Assembly (NCBI GenBank): GCA_032433765.1
Contig: JAVIAB010000046.1
Span: 64,721,703-64,785,702, forward strand
Direction of reading: 5' to 3'
Length of the DNA: 64,000 nucleotides
Origin: Megaustenia siamemsis
Taxonomy: Eukaryota; Mollusca; Gastropoda; Stylommatophora; Ariophantidae
The stretch's first letter is position 1. The number at the start of each line of letters is the position of its first letter. Below, piece by piece: positions 34,701-46,000 of this stretch. The position numbers and the translations under genes were made by a program. The notes beneath the pieces were generated by a model. It was not told the DNA's origin. It worked only from the letters and a program-made list of their open reading frames with translations, and did no database searches.

Positions 34701-36440
34701 GTGTGATTAGTGGTGATACAGCTGGTGGGCTCCAAGAGTTGGGTGGTTCAACTAAGTGTAATAGTTGGTGTGATTAGTGGTGATACAGCTGGTGGCTCCA
34801 AGAGTTGGGTGGTTCAACTAAGTGTAGTAGTTGGTGTGATTAGTGGTGATACAGCTATGGGGCTCCATGAGTTGGGTGGTTCAGCTAAGTGTAATAGTTG
34901 GTGTGATTAGTGGTGATACAGCAGGTGGGCTCCAAGAGTTGGGTGGTTCAACTAAGTGTAATAGTTGGTGTGATTAGTGGTGATACAGCTATGGGGCTCC
35001 ATGAGTTGGGTGGTTCAGCTAAGTGTAATAGTTGGTGTGATTAGTGGTGATACAGCTATGGGGCTTCAAGAGTTGGGTGGTTCAACTAAGTGTAATAGTT
35101 GGTGTGATTAGTGGTGATACAGTTATGGGGCTCCAAGAGTTGGGTGGTTCAACTAAGTGTAATAGTTGGTGTGATTAGTGGTGATACATCTATGGGGCTC
35201 CAAGAGTTGTGTGGTTCAACTAAGTGTAATAGTTGGTGTGATTAGTGGTGATACATCTATGGGGCTCCAAGAGTTGGGTAGTTCAGCTAAGTGTAAAAGT
35301 TGAGGTGATTAGTGGTGATACAGCTATGGGGCTCCAAGAGTTGGGTGGTTCAACTAAGTGTAATAGTTGGTGTGATTAGTGGTGATACAGCTATGGGGCT
35401 CCAAGAGTTGGGTGGTTCAGCTAAGTGTAATAGTTGAGGTGATTAGTGGTGATACATCTATGGGGCTCCAAGAGTTGGGTGGTTCAGCTAAGTGTAATAG
35501 TTGAGGTGATTAGTGGTGATACATCTATGGGGCTCCAAGAGTTGGGTGGTTCAGCTAAGTGTAATAGTTGAGGTGATTAGTGGTGATACATCTATGGGGC
35601 TCCAAGAGTTGGGTGGTTCAACTAAGTGTAATAGTTGGTGTGATTAGTGGTGATACATCTATGGGGCTCCAAGAGTTGGGTGGTTCAACTAAGTGTAATA
35701 GTTGGTGTGATTAGTGGTGATACAGCTGGTGGGCTCCAAGAGTTGGGTGGTTCAACTAAGTGTAATAGTTGGTGTGATTAGTGGTGATACATCTATGGGG
35801 CTCCAAGAGTTGGGTGGTTCAACTAAGTGTAATAGTTGGTGTGATTAGTGGTGATACATCTATGGGCTCCAAGAGCTGGGTGGTTCAACTAAGTGTAATA
35901 GTTGAGGTGATTAGTGGTGATACAGCTATGGGGCTCCAAGAGTTGGGTGGTTCAGCTAAGTGTAATAGTTGAGGTGATTAGTGGTGATACAGCTGGTGGG
36001 CTCCAAGAGTTGGGTGGTTCAACTAAGTGTAATAGTTGGTGTGATTAGTGGTGATACAGCTGGTGGGCTCCAAGAGTTGGGTGGTTCAACTAAGTGTAAT
36101 AGTTGAGGTGATTAGTGGTGATACAGCTATGGGGCTCCAAGAGTTGGGTGGTTCAGCTAAGTGTAATAGTTGAGATGATTAGTGGTGATACAGCAGGTGG
36201 GCTCCAAGAGCTGGGTGGTTCAGCTAAGTATAATAGTTGGTGTGATTAGTGGTGATACAGCTGGTGGGCTCCAAGAGTTGGGTGGTTCAATTAAGTGTAA
36301 TAGTTGGTGTGATTAGTGGTGATACAGCTGGTGGGCTCCAAGAGTTGGGTGGTTCAACTAAGTGTAATAGTTGGTGTGATTAGTGGTGATACAGCTATGG
36401 GGCTCCAAGAGTTGGGTGGTTCAACTAAGTGTAATAGTCA
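31755..36440. repeat. 67-bp satellite with higher-order structure, about 70 copies, 4.7 kb
   Basis: The core is GGTGATTAGTGGTGATACAG, then GGGCTCCAAGAGTTGGGTGG and TTCARCTAAGTGTAATAGTT. Rare variants recur at fixed offsets. GGGCTAAAAG occurs at 32251 and 34057, the GTATTAG variant at 32014 and 33820, CAGGTGGGCT with GAGCTGGG at 32781 and 34588, and a one-base-deleted GCTGGTGGCT at 32981, 33382 and 34788. This shows a block duplication at 1806-1807 bases (27 units) and a shorter one at 401 bases (6 units). Confidence 0.97.
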
Positions 36441-36526
36441 TGTGTTACCATTGACATTTGTGACGTCATGTCTTCCAATAGTTTTCGAGCAAGTGAGATT
36501 ATTGACACATATTGTATGTATTTGAC

Positions 36527-37200
36527 CTATCATCATGTGCCATACCAGTTGACGTAGGCGATCATGTCCTTCCTCAATTTTATATCCACAGTATATTGTA
36601 TCAATTTTGTTGTTGACTGTTTTCCATACTATGACAGCAAGCTATCTAGTATCTTCTCTCGTTGTCACCTGCGATCTCTCTTTCCCTGTATTTTGCCAGT
36701 TGTAACCAGGTGTTCCAAATTTCCTCTTCTCATGATGTGCCCAAAATATGTTGTTTCTTTCTGATGTTTTTAGGAGCTCCCATTTTGTGTTGACATATTT
36801 GAGAATGTTCTCGTTGGTCTTTTTAGCTGTCCAGGGAACTTTCAACATTCTTCTGAGAAATCCCATCTCTGTTGCCTCTAATCTTTCATTTGTTTGTCTA
36901 CTGTCTCTAATATTTCATTTGTTTGTCTATTGTCTCTAATATTTCATTTGTTTGTCTACTGTCTCTAATCTTTCATTTGTTTGTCTACTGTCTCTAATCT
37001 TTCATTTGTTTGTCTACTGTCTCTAATCTTTCATTTGTTTGTCTACTGTCTCTAATCTTTCATTTGTTTGTCTACTGTCTCTAATCTTTCATTTGTTTGT
37101 CTACTGTCTCTAATTATTCATTTTTGTTGGTCTACTGTCCATGATTTGCTTCCATGGGTCAAAATTGACTCTATATAGCACTGCTGAACTGTCTTCTCAT
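36527..37200 (-). mobile_element. RTE-B copy 3, 3' end on minus strand, with internal minisatellite
   Basis: The minus strand reads MGFLRRMLKVPWTAKKTNEN, then YVNTKWELLKTSERNNIFWA, with the 3' end at CATCATGTGCCATACCAGTT (36531-36550), the complement of the other RTE-B ends. The part coding DSRQTNE...ATEM in other copies is expanded into a 29-bp array at 36885-37125. It ends 200 bases before the last SMARCE1 exon. Confidence 0.85.
36880..37125. repeat. 29-bp minisatellite grown inside RTE-B, about 8 copies
   Basis: The core is TCTCTAATCTTTCATTTGTT then TGTCTACTG. Its complement CAGTAGACAAACAAATGAAA is the RTE-B text present once at 15150-15172 in copy 2. RTE-B sequence flanks the array on both sides. 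Confidence 0.9.
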
Positions 37201-37399
37201 GTGTCTAGACTTGTTGCACAAGATGGTTGACCCATAACACCAAGTACTGTGAGCAGTCTGTACCTGCATTGTGCTCTGATAGCCCTGGTGCTCCTCACAA
37301 CTTAAAGAAGTGCCTGGAGACAGTGCCTCTCATAGATTTGTATATGTCATCACATGAAATGCTGCAACAACATATGACATTTCTGTTTTCTCTCATCAG

Positions 37400-37476
37400 A
37401 TGCCAGAGACAGTGGAAACATTGACCCTCCATACGGACCATCAACGAGCACTGGACATGACAGTCAGCCAGGTTGA
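37400..37476 (+). CDS. SMARCE1: SMARCE1 terminal coding exon with stop
   Basis: The exon completes a split Asp codon and encodes ARDSGNIDPPYGPSTSTGHD, then SQPG and TGA at 37474-37476. Acceptor is CTCTCATCAG after a T-rich tract. Its 2-base entry phase matches exon 8. The tail is short, Pro/Ser-rich and not conserved with vertebrates. The call as the last exon is supported by the stop and by a polyadenylation signal 69 bases on. With all nine exons the partial protein is 357 residues; the human protein is 411, and the missing N-terminus would supply the rest. Confidence 0.82.
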
Positions 37477-37544
37477 TCAAGCTGCTGATAGAACAATCAT
37501 GGCTGCTTGAATACCATGACTTGGATGAGAGGATTTTACATACA

Positions 37545-37550
37545 AATAAA
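37545..37550 (+). promoter_or_regulatory. SMARCE1 polyadenylation signal AATAAA
   Basis: A canonical AATAAA (CATACAAATAAATAG) lies 69 bases after the stop, followed by a GT/T-rich stretch (TAGTTGATGTTG). It gives a short 3' UTR. Use of a more distal site is possible. Confidence 0.65.
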
Positions 37551-38340
37551 TAGTTGATGTTGAACCCTAGTTGATGGGATCCTACATCAATAGAAACAAA
37601 TCCAACTGTCAGGGCTTACTGGTAGTAATTAGGGGTGTGTTTGATCATTGCAAAACGTCACATTTTACAGAAAATTGTGGGGTTTGTTTTTTTTGTGATG
37701 GTATCTTAAGGGTTAAAATGAGTGTGGGTTAGATATGTTTAGGTTTGGCGAATATCTCACAGCCTTTGTTCCTAGAGTTAAAATACAACAATTCCTGTAG
37801 TCATGTTTTGTAGTAGTTGTCACTGGCAATATCAGACCAAGTTGTCCATCTCATTCCCTTTCCTAGAGTTTCTTGTACAAATTCATTATCTGTAGAAATG
37901 TTTGTGTTTTTGGTAGTTTTGACATCCTGTAACTGACATTGAGAGGTCAGCGTTGTCTGGGAAATATCTCTAGAATGTCACTTCCTACAATCTTGAATGA
38001 GCTTATTTTCCTTTGTCATGACAGAGCTTATTTTCCTTTGTCATGACAGAGCTTATTTTCCTGTATGTTATGATTGAGCTTATTTTCCTTCATGTTACTC
38101 AGAGCAGTATCGTCCCTGATAGTAAATCCATTAAAGGACCTTATTTCTTTCAGAAGATTCTGCCTCAAACTTCTCCAACATATAGGGTTATCATCATTTC
38201 AGCCATTAACTAGCCTTAGCTTCTCTGTGAGGAGACCTATCATTGGTCCCTGGTTGAGTTGTGACAAATCTCCACACACTAATTAGCTCAGAAATCCAGT
38301 ATTGTATTGTTGTTGTTCTTTTATTTTCTAAATTTAAATC
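37551..38340. other. Downstream flank of SMARCE1, no gene recognised
   Basis: AT-rich sequence. It includes a short 25-28 bp repeat (GAGCTTATTTTCCTTTGTCA) in four copies at about 38000-38095. I see nothing else in it. Confidence 0.5.
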
Positions 38341-38344
38341 CATT

Positions 38345-39344
38345 TCCAAATGTCCATTTAATTTGGAGCACTGGGGCGGTTAATGTTCATTGAATTAGGA
38401 GCATTGGAGCGGTTAATGTCCATTAATTTGGAGCGCTGGGGCGGTTAATGTCCATTTAATTTGGAGCGCTGGGGCGGTTAATGTCCATTTAATTTGGAGC
38501 GCTGGGGCGGTTAATGGCCATTTAATTAGGAGCATTGGAGCAGTTAATGTCCATTTAATTTGGAGCGCTGGGGCGGTTAATGCCCATTTAATTAGGAGCA
38601 TTGGAGCGGTTAATGTCCATTTAATTTGGAGCACTGGGGCGGTTAATGTCCATTTAATTTGGAGCATTGGAGCGGTTAATGTCCATTTAATTTGGAGCAC
38701 TGGCGCGGTTAATGTCCATTTAATTTGGAGCATTGGAGCGGTTAATGTCCATTTAATTTGGAGCGCTGGGGCGGTTAATGTCCATTTAATTAGGAGCATT
38801 GGATCGGTTAATGTCCATTTAATTTGGAGCACTGGGACTGTTAATGTCCATTTAATTTGGAGCACTGGGACGGTTAATGTCCATTTAATTAGGAGCACTG
38901 GAGAGGTTAATGTCCATTTAATTAGGAGCATTGGAGCGGTTAATGTCCATTTAATTAGGAGCATTGGAGCGGTTAATGTCCATTTAATTTGGAGCACTGG
39001 GGCGGTTAATGTCCATTTAATTAGGAGCACTGGGGCGGTTAATGTCCATTTAATTAGGAGCACTGGGGCGGTTAATGTCCATTTAATTAGGAGCATTGGA
39101 TCAGTTAATGTCCATTTAATTTGGAGCGCTGGGGCGGTTAATGTTCATTTAATTTGGAGCGCTGGGGCGGTTAATGTCCATTTAATTAGGAGCATTGGAG
39201 CGGTCAATGTCCATTTAATTAGAAGGCTGGGGCGGTTAATATTCATTTAATTAGGAGGCTGGGGCGGTTAATGTCCTTTTAATTAGGAATGCTGGAGCAG
39301 TTAGCATCCATTTAAATAGGAGTTCTGAAGCAGTTAATATCCAT
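38345..39344. repeat. 33-bp minisatellite, about 30 copies, interrupted by a MITE
   Basis: The core is GGTTAATGTCCATTTAATTT then GGAGCGCTGGGGC. A last unit (TTAATTAGAAGTGCTGGAGC) appears at 40933-40955, after the MITE, so the MITE inserted into this array. Units carry TTAA, the target of piggyBac-type elements. Confidence 0.95.
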
Positions 39345-39348
39345 TTAA

Positions 39349-40932
39349 CTTATTTCGTATGGAAGCTTTTTATCGACGCAACGGAAGAGATTTCAGAGAC
39401 AAAATTTTGATGGCTTTAAGAATCAATCTACATATTTATCTAACACATATTGAGTTATTAGCGGGTCATCATCATTGCACTCCGAACATGTCCATAGGTG
39501 CTCAGATCCCCTCCTCAGCAATTCCCTCAGTCTCCAGCGACTGACGACTCCAGTTCTATGTTGGTTGATAAGTCTTCTTACACGGCCACCAAGTTTCTCA
39601 TTTCTGGCTGTAGCCATCTTAACTCCAATTTCCATCATCCGAATAAATAAGTGACGTTGATCTGTGTTTGTCGAAGTCCTGTGCTCTTCCAACATCTCGA
39701 AGGGCATTGATGATGTCCGCCCGATCCATCGGTTGCCCGTCCTCAACGACAGCACAGCTAGCTAAACCTGTCCGCTCTCTCATTTCCCCGTACTCCCGCA
39801 TGTCCAGGGACATAGACAAAGGTGACCTTACGTATTTTGGATTTCTGCAACGACTCTACCCATTGCATGCGTACAAAGCCCGCCTCCACTTTTTTTATCA
39901 TGCTCATCGAATCACTCAGTATACATGCGTAGGTGTAGTCTTGTGACTCTAACCATTTGAATGCCTTGGTCACTGCCATCACCTCTATTGTCATGCTACT
40001 CGTGGTCATGGCATATGCACCACTGTCTTCCTTGGCTATTCTGCCTGCTGAGCGTGCTGTAAATGCCCATGCTCTTCTTTCGTGTCGTCTTACAGATCCG
40101 TCTGTATAGATGACTGCATCTTTCTCATCGGTATTATCGCAGATGAGACCGTTGACCTCAGCATTAACCACGACCGGGTTCTGTTCCCTACTTTTCCTGT
40201 CGAGTGTGACAATACATGAGAAAGTTCCCTTGAATGACGTAGGCACCGGTATCCACTCCTCACCAACGCTGATATTGGTAAGCCCACAGACCTGTTTGAT
40301 GACATCTTCTGCCCGGCCCACCCATGATTTGCCTCTTTTTAGCCTGGTACCTTTCTCTGTGTTGAGCACGTGGTGCAATGGATGCTCTGTATCTGTACTA
40401 ATCTTCAGGTATGCTCGTGCTTTCCAGATCTTGATTCTGTCATCCATGGTTGGAAAGTCAAGAAGATACCTCATTGCTACACAGGGAGTGTCCCTCGTAC
40501 ATCCCAGGATAATGCGCATGGCTTCATTTTGTATTTTCTCCAGCCTATCAATTTGAGTCGTACTGACGGTAAGAATGGCCAGGGCATACTCGATTGGTGC
40601 GAGGACTAATCAATGGAACAGAAGAATAAGTAGCCTCTGCTCGATGTTGGCAGCTGCCATGACCTTCAAGGCGGCTAATCCTTTGCTGGATTTTGTTATA
40701 AGTAACGCGCACATACTTTAGGCCTAGCCTCTCACACTTTGACAGTTTAATGCCACCCCTCTTGCCCCGTCGTTATTTAACATATAACATATATGCATGT
40801 TAAGATAATTGAACAAATTAGATTTCACCAATACCAAGATGATACAAGACATATAAAATGAATATGGTTTGATGGCGTTTACACTAATGAAATTGAGCGT
40901 GGCGCACTATGCTGCGAAACATACGGAAAGAG
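39349..40932. mobile_element. TTAA-type MITE copy 2, split by LINE-E
   Basis: The left end CTTATTTCGTATGGAAGC follows TTAA at 39345-39348. The right end CATACGGAAAGAG precedes TTAA at 40933-40936. The ends are imperfect inverted repeats and TTAA is the exact target duplication. The outer parts (39349-39447 and 40773-40932) match the MITE at 30633-30917: GAAGCTTTTTATC and TATTTATCTAACACAT on the left, ACCAAGATGATACAAGACAT on the right. Without the LINE it is about 259 bases. Confidence 0.8.
39448..40772 (-). mobile_element. LINE-E copy 2: RNase H-type LINE 3' part, domain nearly intact
   Basis: On the minus strand, 40519-39758 is open for 253 codons from MRIILGCTRDTPCVAMRYLL. It includes an RNase H domain with all four expected acidic positions: YTDGSV, TIEVMAVTKAF, ILSDSMSMIKK and GHAGVRGNERADR. 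In a following frame it reads ALRDVGRAQDFDKHRS, then a C-terminal CSECNDDDPLITQ tail. The 5' part is truncated and lacks reverse transcriptase, so it is a dead copy with a fresh-looking RNase H. It lies inside a MITE. This is the reference for the degenerate copies at 16810-18112 and 41845-42985. Confidence 0.85.
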
Positions 40933-41029
40933 TTAATTAGAAGTGCTGGAGCGGTTCACTGACTGCAGACATTTCCATGTGCTGTTGGTATGTCCACATC
41001 ACACGTAGAAGCAATTCTTAGTTACATCC

Positions 41030-41805
41030 AGGAGCAACTTATTCAGTAGCTTGGACATGTAACTGACAACTTAACAAACATCAAGTGAAACATTAGCAAC
41101 AGAATAGTTTGGACATGTAACTGACAACTTAACAAACATCAAGAGACACATTAGCAACAGAATAGTTTGGACATGTAACTGACAACTTAACAAACATCAA
41201 GAGAAATATTAGCAACAGAATAGTTTGGAGATGTAACTGACAACTTAACAAACATCAAGAGACACATTAGCAACAGAATAGTTTGGACATGTAACTGACA
41301 ACTTAACAAACATCAAGAGAAACATTAGCAACAGAATAGTTTGGAGATATAACTGACAACTTAACAAACATCAAGAGAAACATTAGCAACAGAATAGTAT
41401 GGACATGTAACTGACAACTTAACAAACATCAAGAGAAACATTAGCAACAGAATAGTTTGGAGATATAACTGACAACTTAACAAACATCGAGAGAAACATT
41501 AGCAACAGAATAGTTTGGAGATATAACTGACAACTTAACAAACATCAAGAGAAACATTAGCAACAGAATAGTTTGGACATGTAACTGACAACTTAACAAA
41601 CATCAAGAGAAACATTAGCAACAGAATAGTTTGGACATGTAACTGACAACTTAACAAACATCAAGAGAAACATTAGCAACAGAATAGTTTGGACATGTAA
41701 CTGACAACTTAACAAACATCAAGAGAAACATTAGCAACAGAATAGTTTGGACATGTAACTGACAACTTAACAAACATCAAGAGAAACATTAGCAACAGAA
41801 GAATG
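41030..41805. repeat. 58-bp minisatellite, about 13 copies
   Basis: The core is AGTTTGGACATGTAACTGAC, then AACTTAACAAACATCAAGAG and AAACATTAGCAACAGAAT. Confidence 0.95.
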
Positions 41806-41844
41806 AAGACCTCCCTGAGATAGCAAGATATGCCTTACAAATTG

Positions 41845-42985
41845 TGTGTTTAGTTTAGGAGTCGGATCATCCTCATTGCAAGTTCCATTCCAACCGCTCT
41901 CAGCACATTCATTTCCTTACATACCCGAGCGTCCAGAGACAAAAATGAAACAGATCTCCGTCAGTCCTGAGTTCTTTAGTGACATCAACTGCTATCTTTG
42001 TGCCCAGCCTCCTTTGATTTTCCTGAGTATGCTAATCAAGTCACTCAGCAATCACACTCAAGGCTGTGTTTCTAGCAAGATCATTGCTTTAGCTACTGCT
42101 GTGATCAAAACTACTTGTGGGTACTGCCAAGATCTGCTCTCCTCTTTTGCTGTCCTTCCTTTGACATGGGCTATGACGGGCCATGAGCTGCGACTGTGCT
42201 GAACAACAGACCCATCAGTCTAGATGGCCTCAGGTGAATTCTCATAGATCAAGACATGCACCTCCACAAGTGCAGGGTTTTCTTGCCTGCTTTCTCCTTT
42301 CAAAGTGATGTCGACGGAAAAGATGTAGATCAGTCTGCTGACACTTGTAACCACCCTGCCTTGGGTCAATGTCTCCAGCTGCTTTCTCCTTTCAAAGTGA
42401 TGTCGACAGAAAAGATGTAGATCAGTCTGCTGACACTTGTAACCACCCTGCCTTGGGTCAATGTCTCCAGCTGCTTTCTCCTTTCAAAGTGATGTCGACA
42501 GAAAAGATGTAGATCAGTCTGCTGACACTTGTAACCACCCTGCCTTGGGTCAATGTCTCCAGCTGCTTTCTCCTTTCAAAGTGATGTCGACAGAAAAGAT
42601 GTAGATCAGTCTGCTGACACTTGTAACCACCCTGCCTTGGGTCAATGTCTCCAGCTGCTTTCTCCTTTCAAAGTGATGTCGACAGAAAAGATGTAGATCA
42701 GTCTGCTGACACTTGTAACCACCCTGCCTTGGGTCAATGTCTCCAGCTGCTTTCTCCTTTCAAAGTGATGTCGACGGAAAAGATGTAGATCAGTCTGCTG
42801 ACACTTGTAACCACCCTGCCTTGGGTCAATGTCTCCAGCTGCTTTCTCCTTTCAAAGTGATGTCGACAGAAAAGATGTAGATCAGTCTGCTGACACTTAT
42901 AACCACCCTGCCTTGGGTCAATGTCTCCAGCTGCTTTGTTGTGTGTGAAATGTTCATTTCCTGGAGTCTTCTTCTCCGTCAGTTC
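41845..42985 (-). mobile_element. LINE-E-related degenerate copy 3 (minus strand) with 92-bp array
   Basis: The minus strand reads DITLKGESRQENPALVEVHV, a stop, TDGSVVQHSRSSWPVIAHVK, then GRTAKEES, AVAKAMILLETQP and finally CFIFVSGRSGM.GNECAE. These align in order with LINE-E copy 2 (IVTLDRKSREQNPVVVNAEV, YTDGSV, GRIAKEDS, AVTKAFKWLESQD, TFVYVPGHAGVRGNERAD). It is a diverged, stop-ridden RNase H domain, from a related rather than identical family. Upstream of it the array 42285-42940 begins. Confidence 0.75.
42285..42945 (-). repeat. 92-bp minisatellite grown inside a LINE-E-type element, 7 copies
   Basis: The unit contains GATGTCGACAGAAAAGATGT, then TAACCACCCTGCCTTGGGTC. On the minus strand the unit includes IYIFSVDITLKGES, the segment just before the RNase H domain. 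LINE-E copy 2 holds the matching segment (FSCIVTLDRKS) once, near 40190-40230. Confidence 0.9.
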
Positions 42986-43044
42986 ATTGCATTTTATTTC
43001 ATGAGTTTGACCAGGCATGGCTTGGCATTATACCAGAAATGACT

Positions 43045-46000
43045 TATGGAAAGTCAGAGTAGACAGACAGGGGTGACTTAAGAAGGGTTTGGTTTAGAGA
43101 GCAGACAGGTGTGACTTGAGAAGGTTTGGCGTAGAGAGTAAACAGACAGGTTTGACTTGAGGTTGGGCATAGAGAGTAAACAGACAGGTGTGACTTGAGG
43201 TTGGGCATAGAGAGTAAACAGACAGGTGTGACTTGAGGTTGGGCATAGAGAGTAAACAGACAGGTTTGACTTGAGGTTGGGCATAGAGAGCAAACAGACA
43301 GGTGTGACTTGAGGTTGGGCATAGAGAGTAAACAGACAGGTGTGACTTGAGGTTGGGCATAGAGAGTAAACAGACAGGTGTGACTTGAGGTTGGGCATAG
43401 AGAGTAAACAGACAGGTTTGACTTGAGGTTGGGCATAGAGAGCAAACAGACAGGTGTGACTAGAGGTTGGGCATAGAGAGTAAACAGACAGGTGTGACTT
43501 GAGGTTGGGCATAGAGAGTAAACAGACAGGTGTGACTTGAGGTTGGGCATAGAGAGTAAACAGACAGGTGTGACTTGAGGTTGGGCATAGAGAGTAAACA
43601 GACAGGTTTGACTTGAGGTTGGGCATAGAGAGCAAACAGACAGGTGTGACTAGAGGTTGGGCATAGAGAGTAAACAGACAGGTGTGACTTGAGGTTGGGC
43701 ATAGAGAGTAAACAGACAGGTGTGACTTGAGGTTGGGCATAGAGAGCAAACAGACAGGTGTGACTTGAGGTTGGGCATAGAGAGTAAACAGACAGGTGTG
43801 ACTTGAGGTTGGGCATAGAGAGTAAACAGACAGGTGTGACTTGAGGTTGGGCATAGAGAGCAAACAGACAGGTGTGACTTGAGGTTGGGCATAGAGAGTA
43901 AACAGACAGGTGTGACTTGAGGTTGGGCATAGAGAGTAAACAGACAGGTGTGACTTGAGGTTGGGCATAGAGAGCAAACAGACAGGTGTGACTTGAGAAG
44001 GTTTGGCATAGACAGTAAACAGACAGGTGTGACTTGAGAAGGTTTGGCATAGACAGTAAACAGACAGGTGTGACTTAAGAAGGTTTGGCATAGAGAGTAA
44101 ACAGACAGGTGTGACTTAAGAAGGTTTGGCATAGAGAGTAAACAGACAGGTGTGACCTAAGAAGGTTTGGCATAGAGAGTAAACAGACAGGTGGGACTTG
44201 AGATTTGGCATAGAGAGCAAACAGACAGGTGTGACTTAAGAAGGTTTGGCATAGAGAGTAAACAGACAGGTGTGACTTAAGAAGGTTTGGCATAGAGAGT
44301 AAACAGACAGGTGTGACTTAAGAAGGTTTGGCATAGAGAGTAAACAGACAGGTGTGACTTAAGAAGGTTTGGCATAGACAGTAAACAGACAGGTGTGACT
44401 TAAGAAGGTTTGGCATAGAGAGTAAACAGACAGGTGGGACTTGAGATTTGGCATAGAGAGCAAACAGACAGGTGTGACTTAAGAAGGTTTGGCATAGAGA
44501 GTAAACAGACAGGTGTGACTTAAGAAGGTTTGGCATAGAGAGTAAACAGACAGGTGTGACTTAAGAAGGTTTGGCATAGAGAGTAAACAGACAGGTGTGA
44601 CTTAAGAAGGTTTGGCATAGACAGTAAACAGACAGGTGTGACTTAAGAAGGTTTGGCATAGAGAGTAAACAGGCAGGTGTGACTTAAGAAGGTTTGGCAT
44701 AGAGAGCAAACAGACAGGTGTGACTTAAGAAGGTTTGGCATAGAGAGTAAACAGACAGGTATGACTTGAGGTTTGGCATAGAGAGTAAACAGACAGTGTG
44801 ACTTAAGAAGGTGTGGCGTAGAGAGTAACAGACAGGTGTGACTTAAGAAGGTTTGGCGTAGAGAGTAAACAGACAGTTATGACTTGAGAAGGTTTTGGCA
44901 TAGAGAGTAAACAGACAGGTATGACTTGAGAAGGTTTTGGCATAGAGAGTAAACAGACAGGTGTGACTTGATAAGGTTTGGCATAGAGAGTAAACAGACA
45001 GGTGTGACCTAAGAAGGTTTGGCATAGAGAGTAAACAGACAGGTGGGACTTGAGATTTGGCATAGAGAGCAAACAGACAGGTGTGACTTAAGAAGGTTTG
45101 GCATAGAGAGTAAACAGACAGGTGTGACTTAAGAAGGTTTGGCATAGAGAGTAAACAGACAGGTGTGACTTAAGAAGGTTTGGCATAGAGAGTAAACAGA
45201 CAGGTGTGACTTAAGAAGGTTTGGCATAGACAGTAAACAGACAGGTGTGACTTAAGAAGGTTTGGCATAGAGAGTAAACAGGCAGGTGTGACTTAAGAAG
45301 GTTTGGCATAGAGAGCAAACAGACAGGTGTGACTTAAGAAGGTTTGGCATAGAGAGTAAACAGACAGGTGTGACTTGATAAGGTTTGGCATAGAGAGTAA
45401 ACAGACAGGTGTGACTTGATAAGGTTTGCATAGAGAGTAAACAGACAGGTGTGACTTAAGAAGGTTTGGCATAGAGAGTAAACAGACAGGTGTGACTTAA
45501 GAAGGTTGGCATAGAGAGTAAACAGACAGGTGTGACTTAAGAAGGTTTGGCATAGAGAGTAAACAGACAGGCGTGACTTAAGAAGGTTTGGCATAGAGAG
45601 TAAACAGACAGGTGGGACTTGAGATTTGGCATAGGAGCAAACAGACAGGTGTGACTTAAGAAGGTTTGGCATAGAGAGTAAACAGACAGGTGTGACTTGA
45701 TAAGGTTTGGCATAGAGAGTAAACAGACAGGTGTGACTTAAGAAGGTTTGGCATAGAGAGTAAACAGACAGGTGGGACTTGAGATTTGGCATAGAGAGCA
45801 AACAGACAGGTGTGACTTAAGAAGGTTTGGCATAGAGAGTAAACAGACAGGTGGGACTTGAGATTTGGCATAGAGAGCAAACAGACAGGTGTGACTTAAG
45901 AAGGTTTGGCATAGAGAGTAAACAGACAGGTGTGACTTAAGAAGGTTTGGCATAGAGAGTAAACAGACAGGTGTGACTTAAGAAGGTTTGGCATAGAGAG

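Noticed and set aside
43078..44091. 337-codon minus-strand frame (PNLKSHLSVYSLC repeats)
   Set aside because: The unit is 38 bp, so the frame cycles through all three phases. It is open only because the unit lacks stops in any phase.
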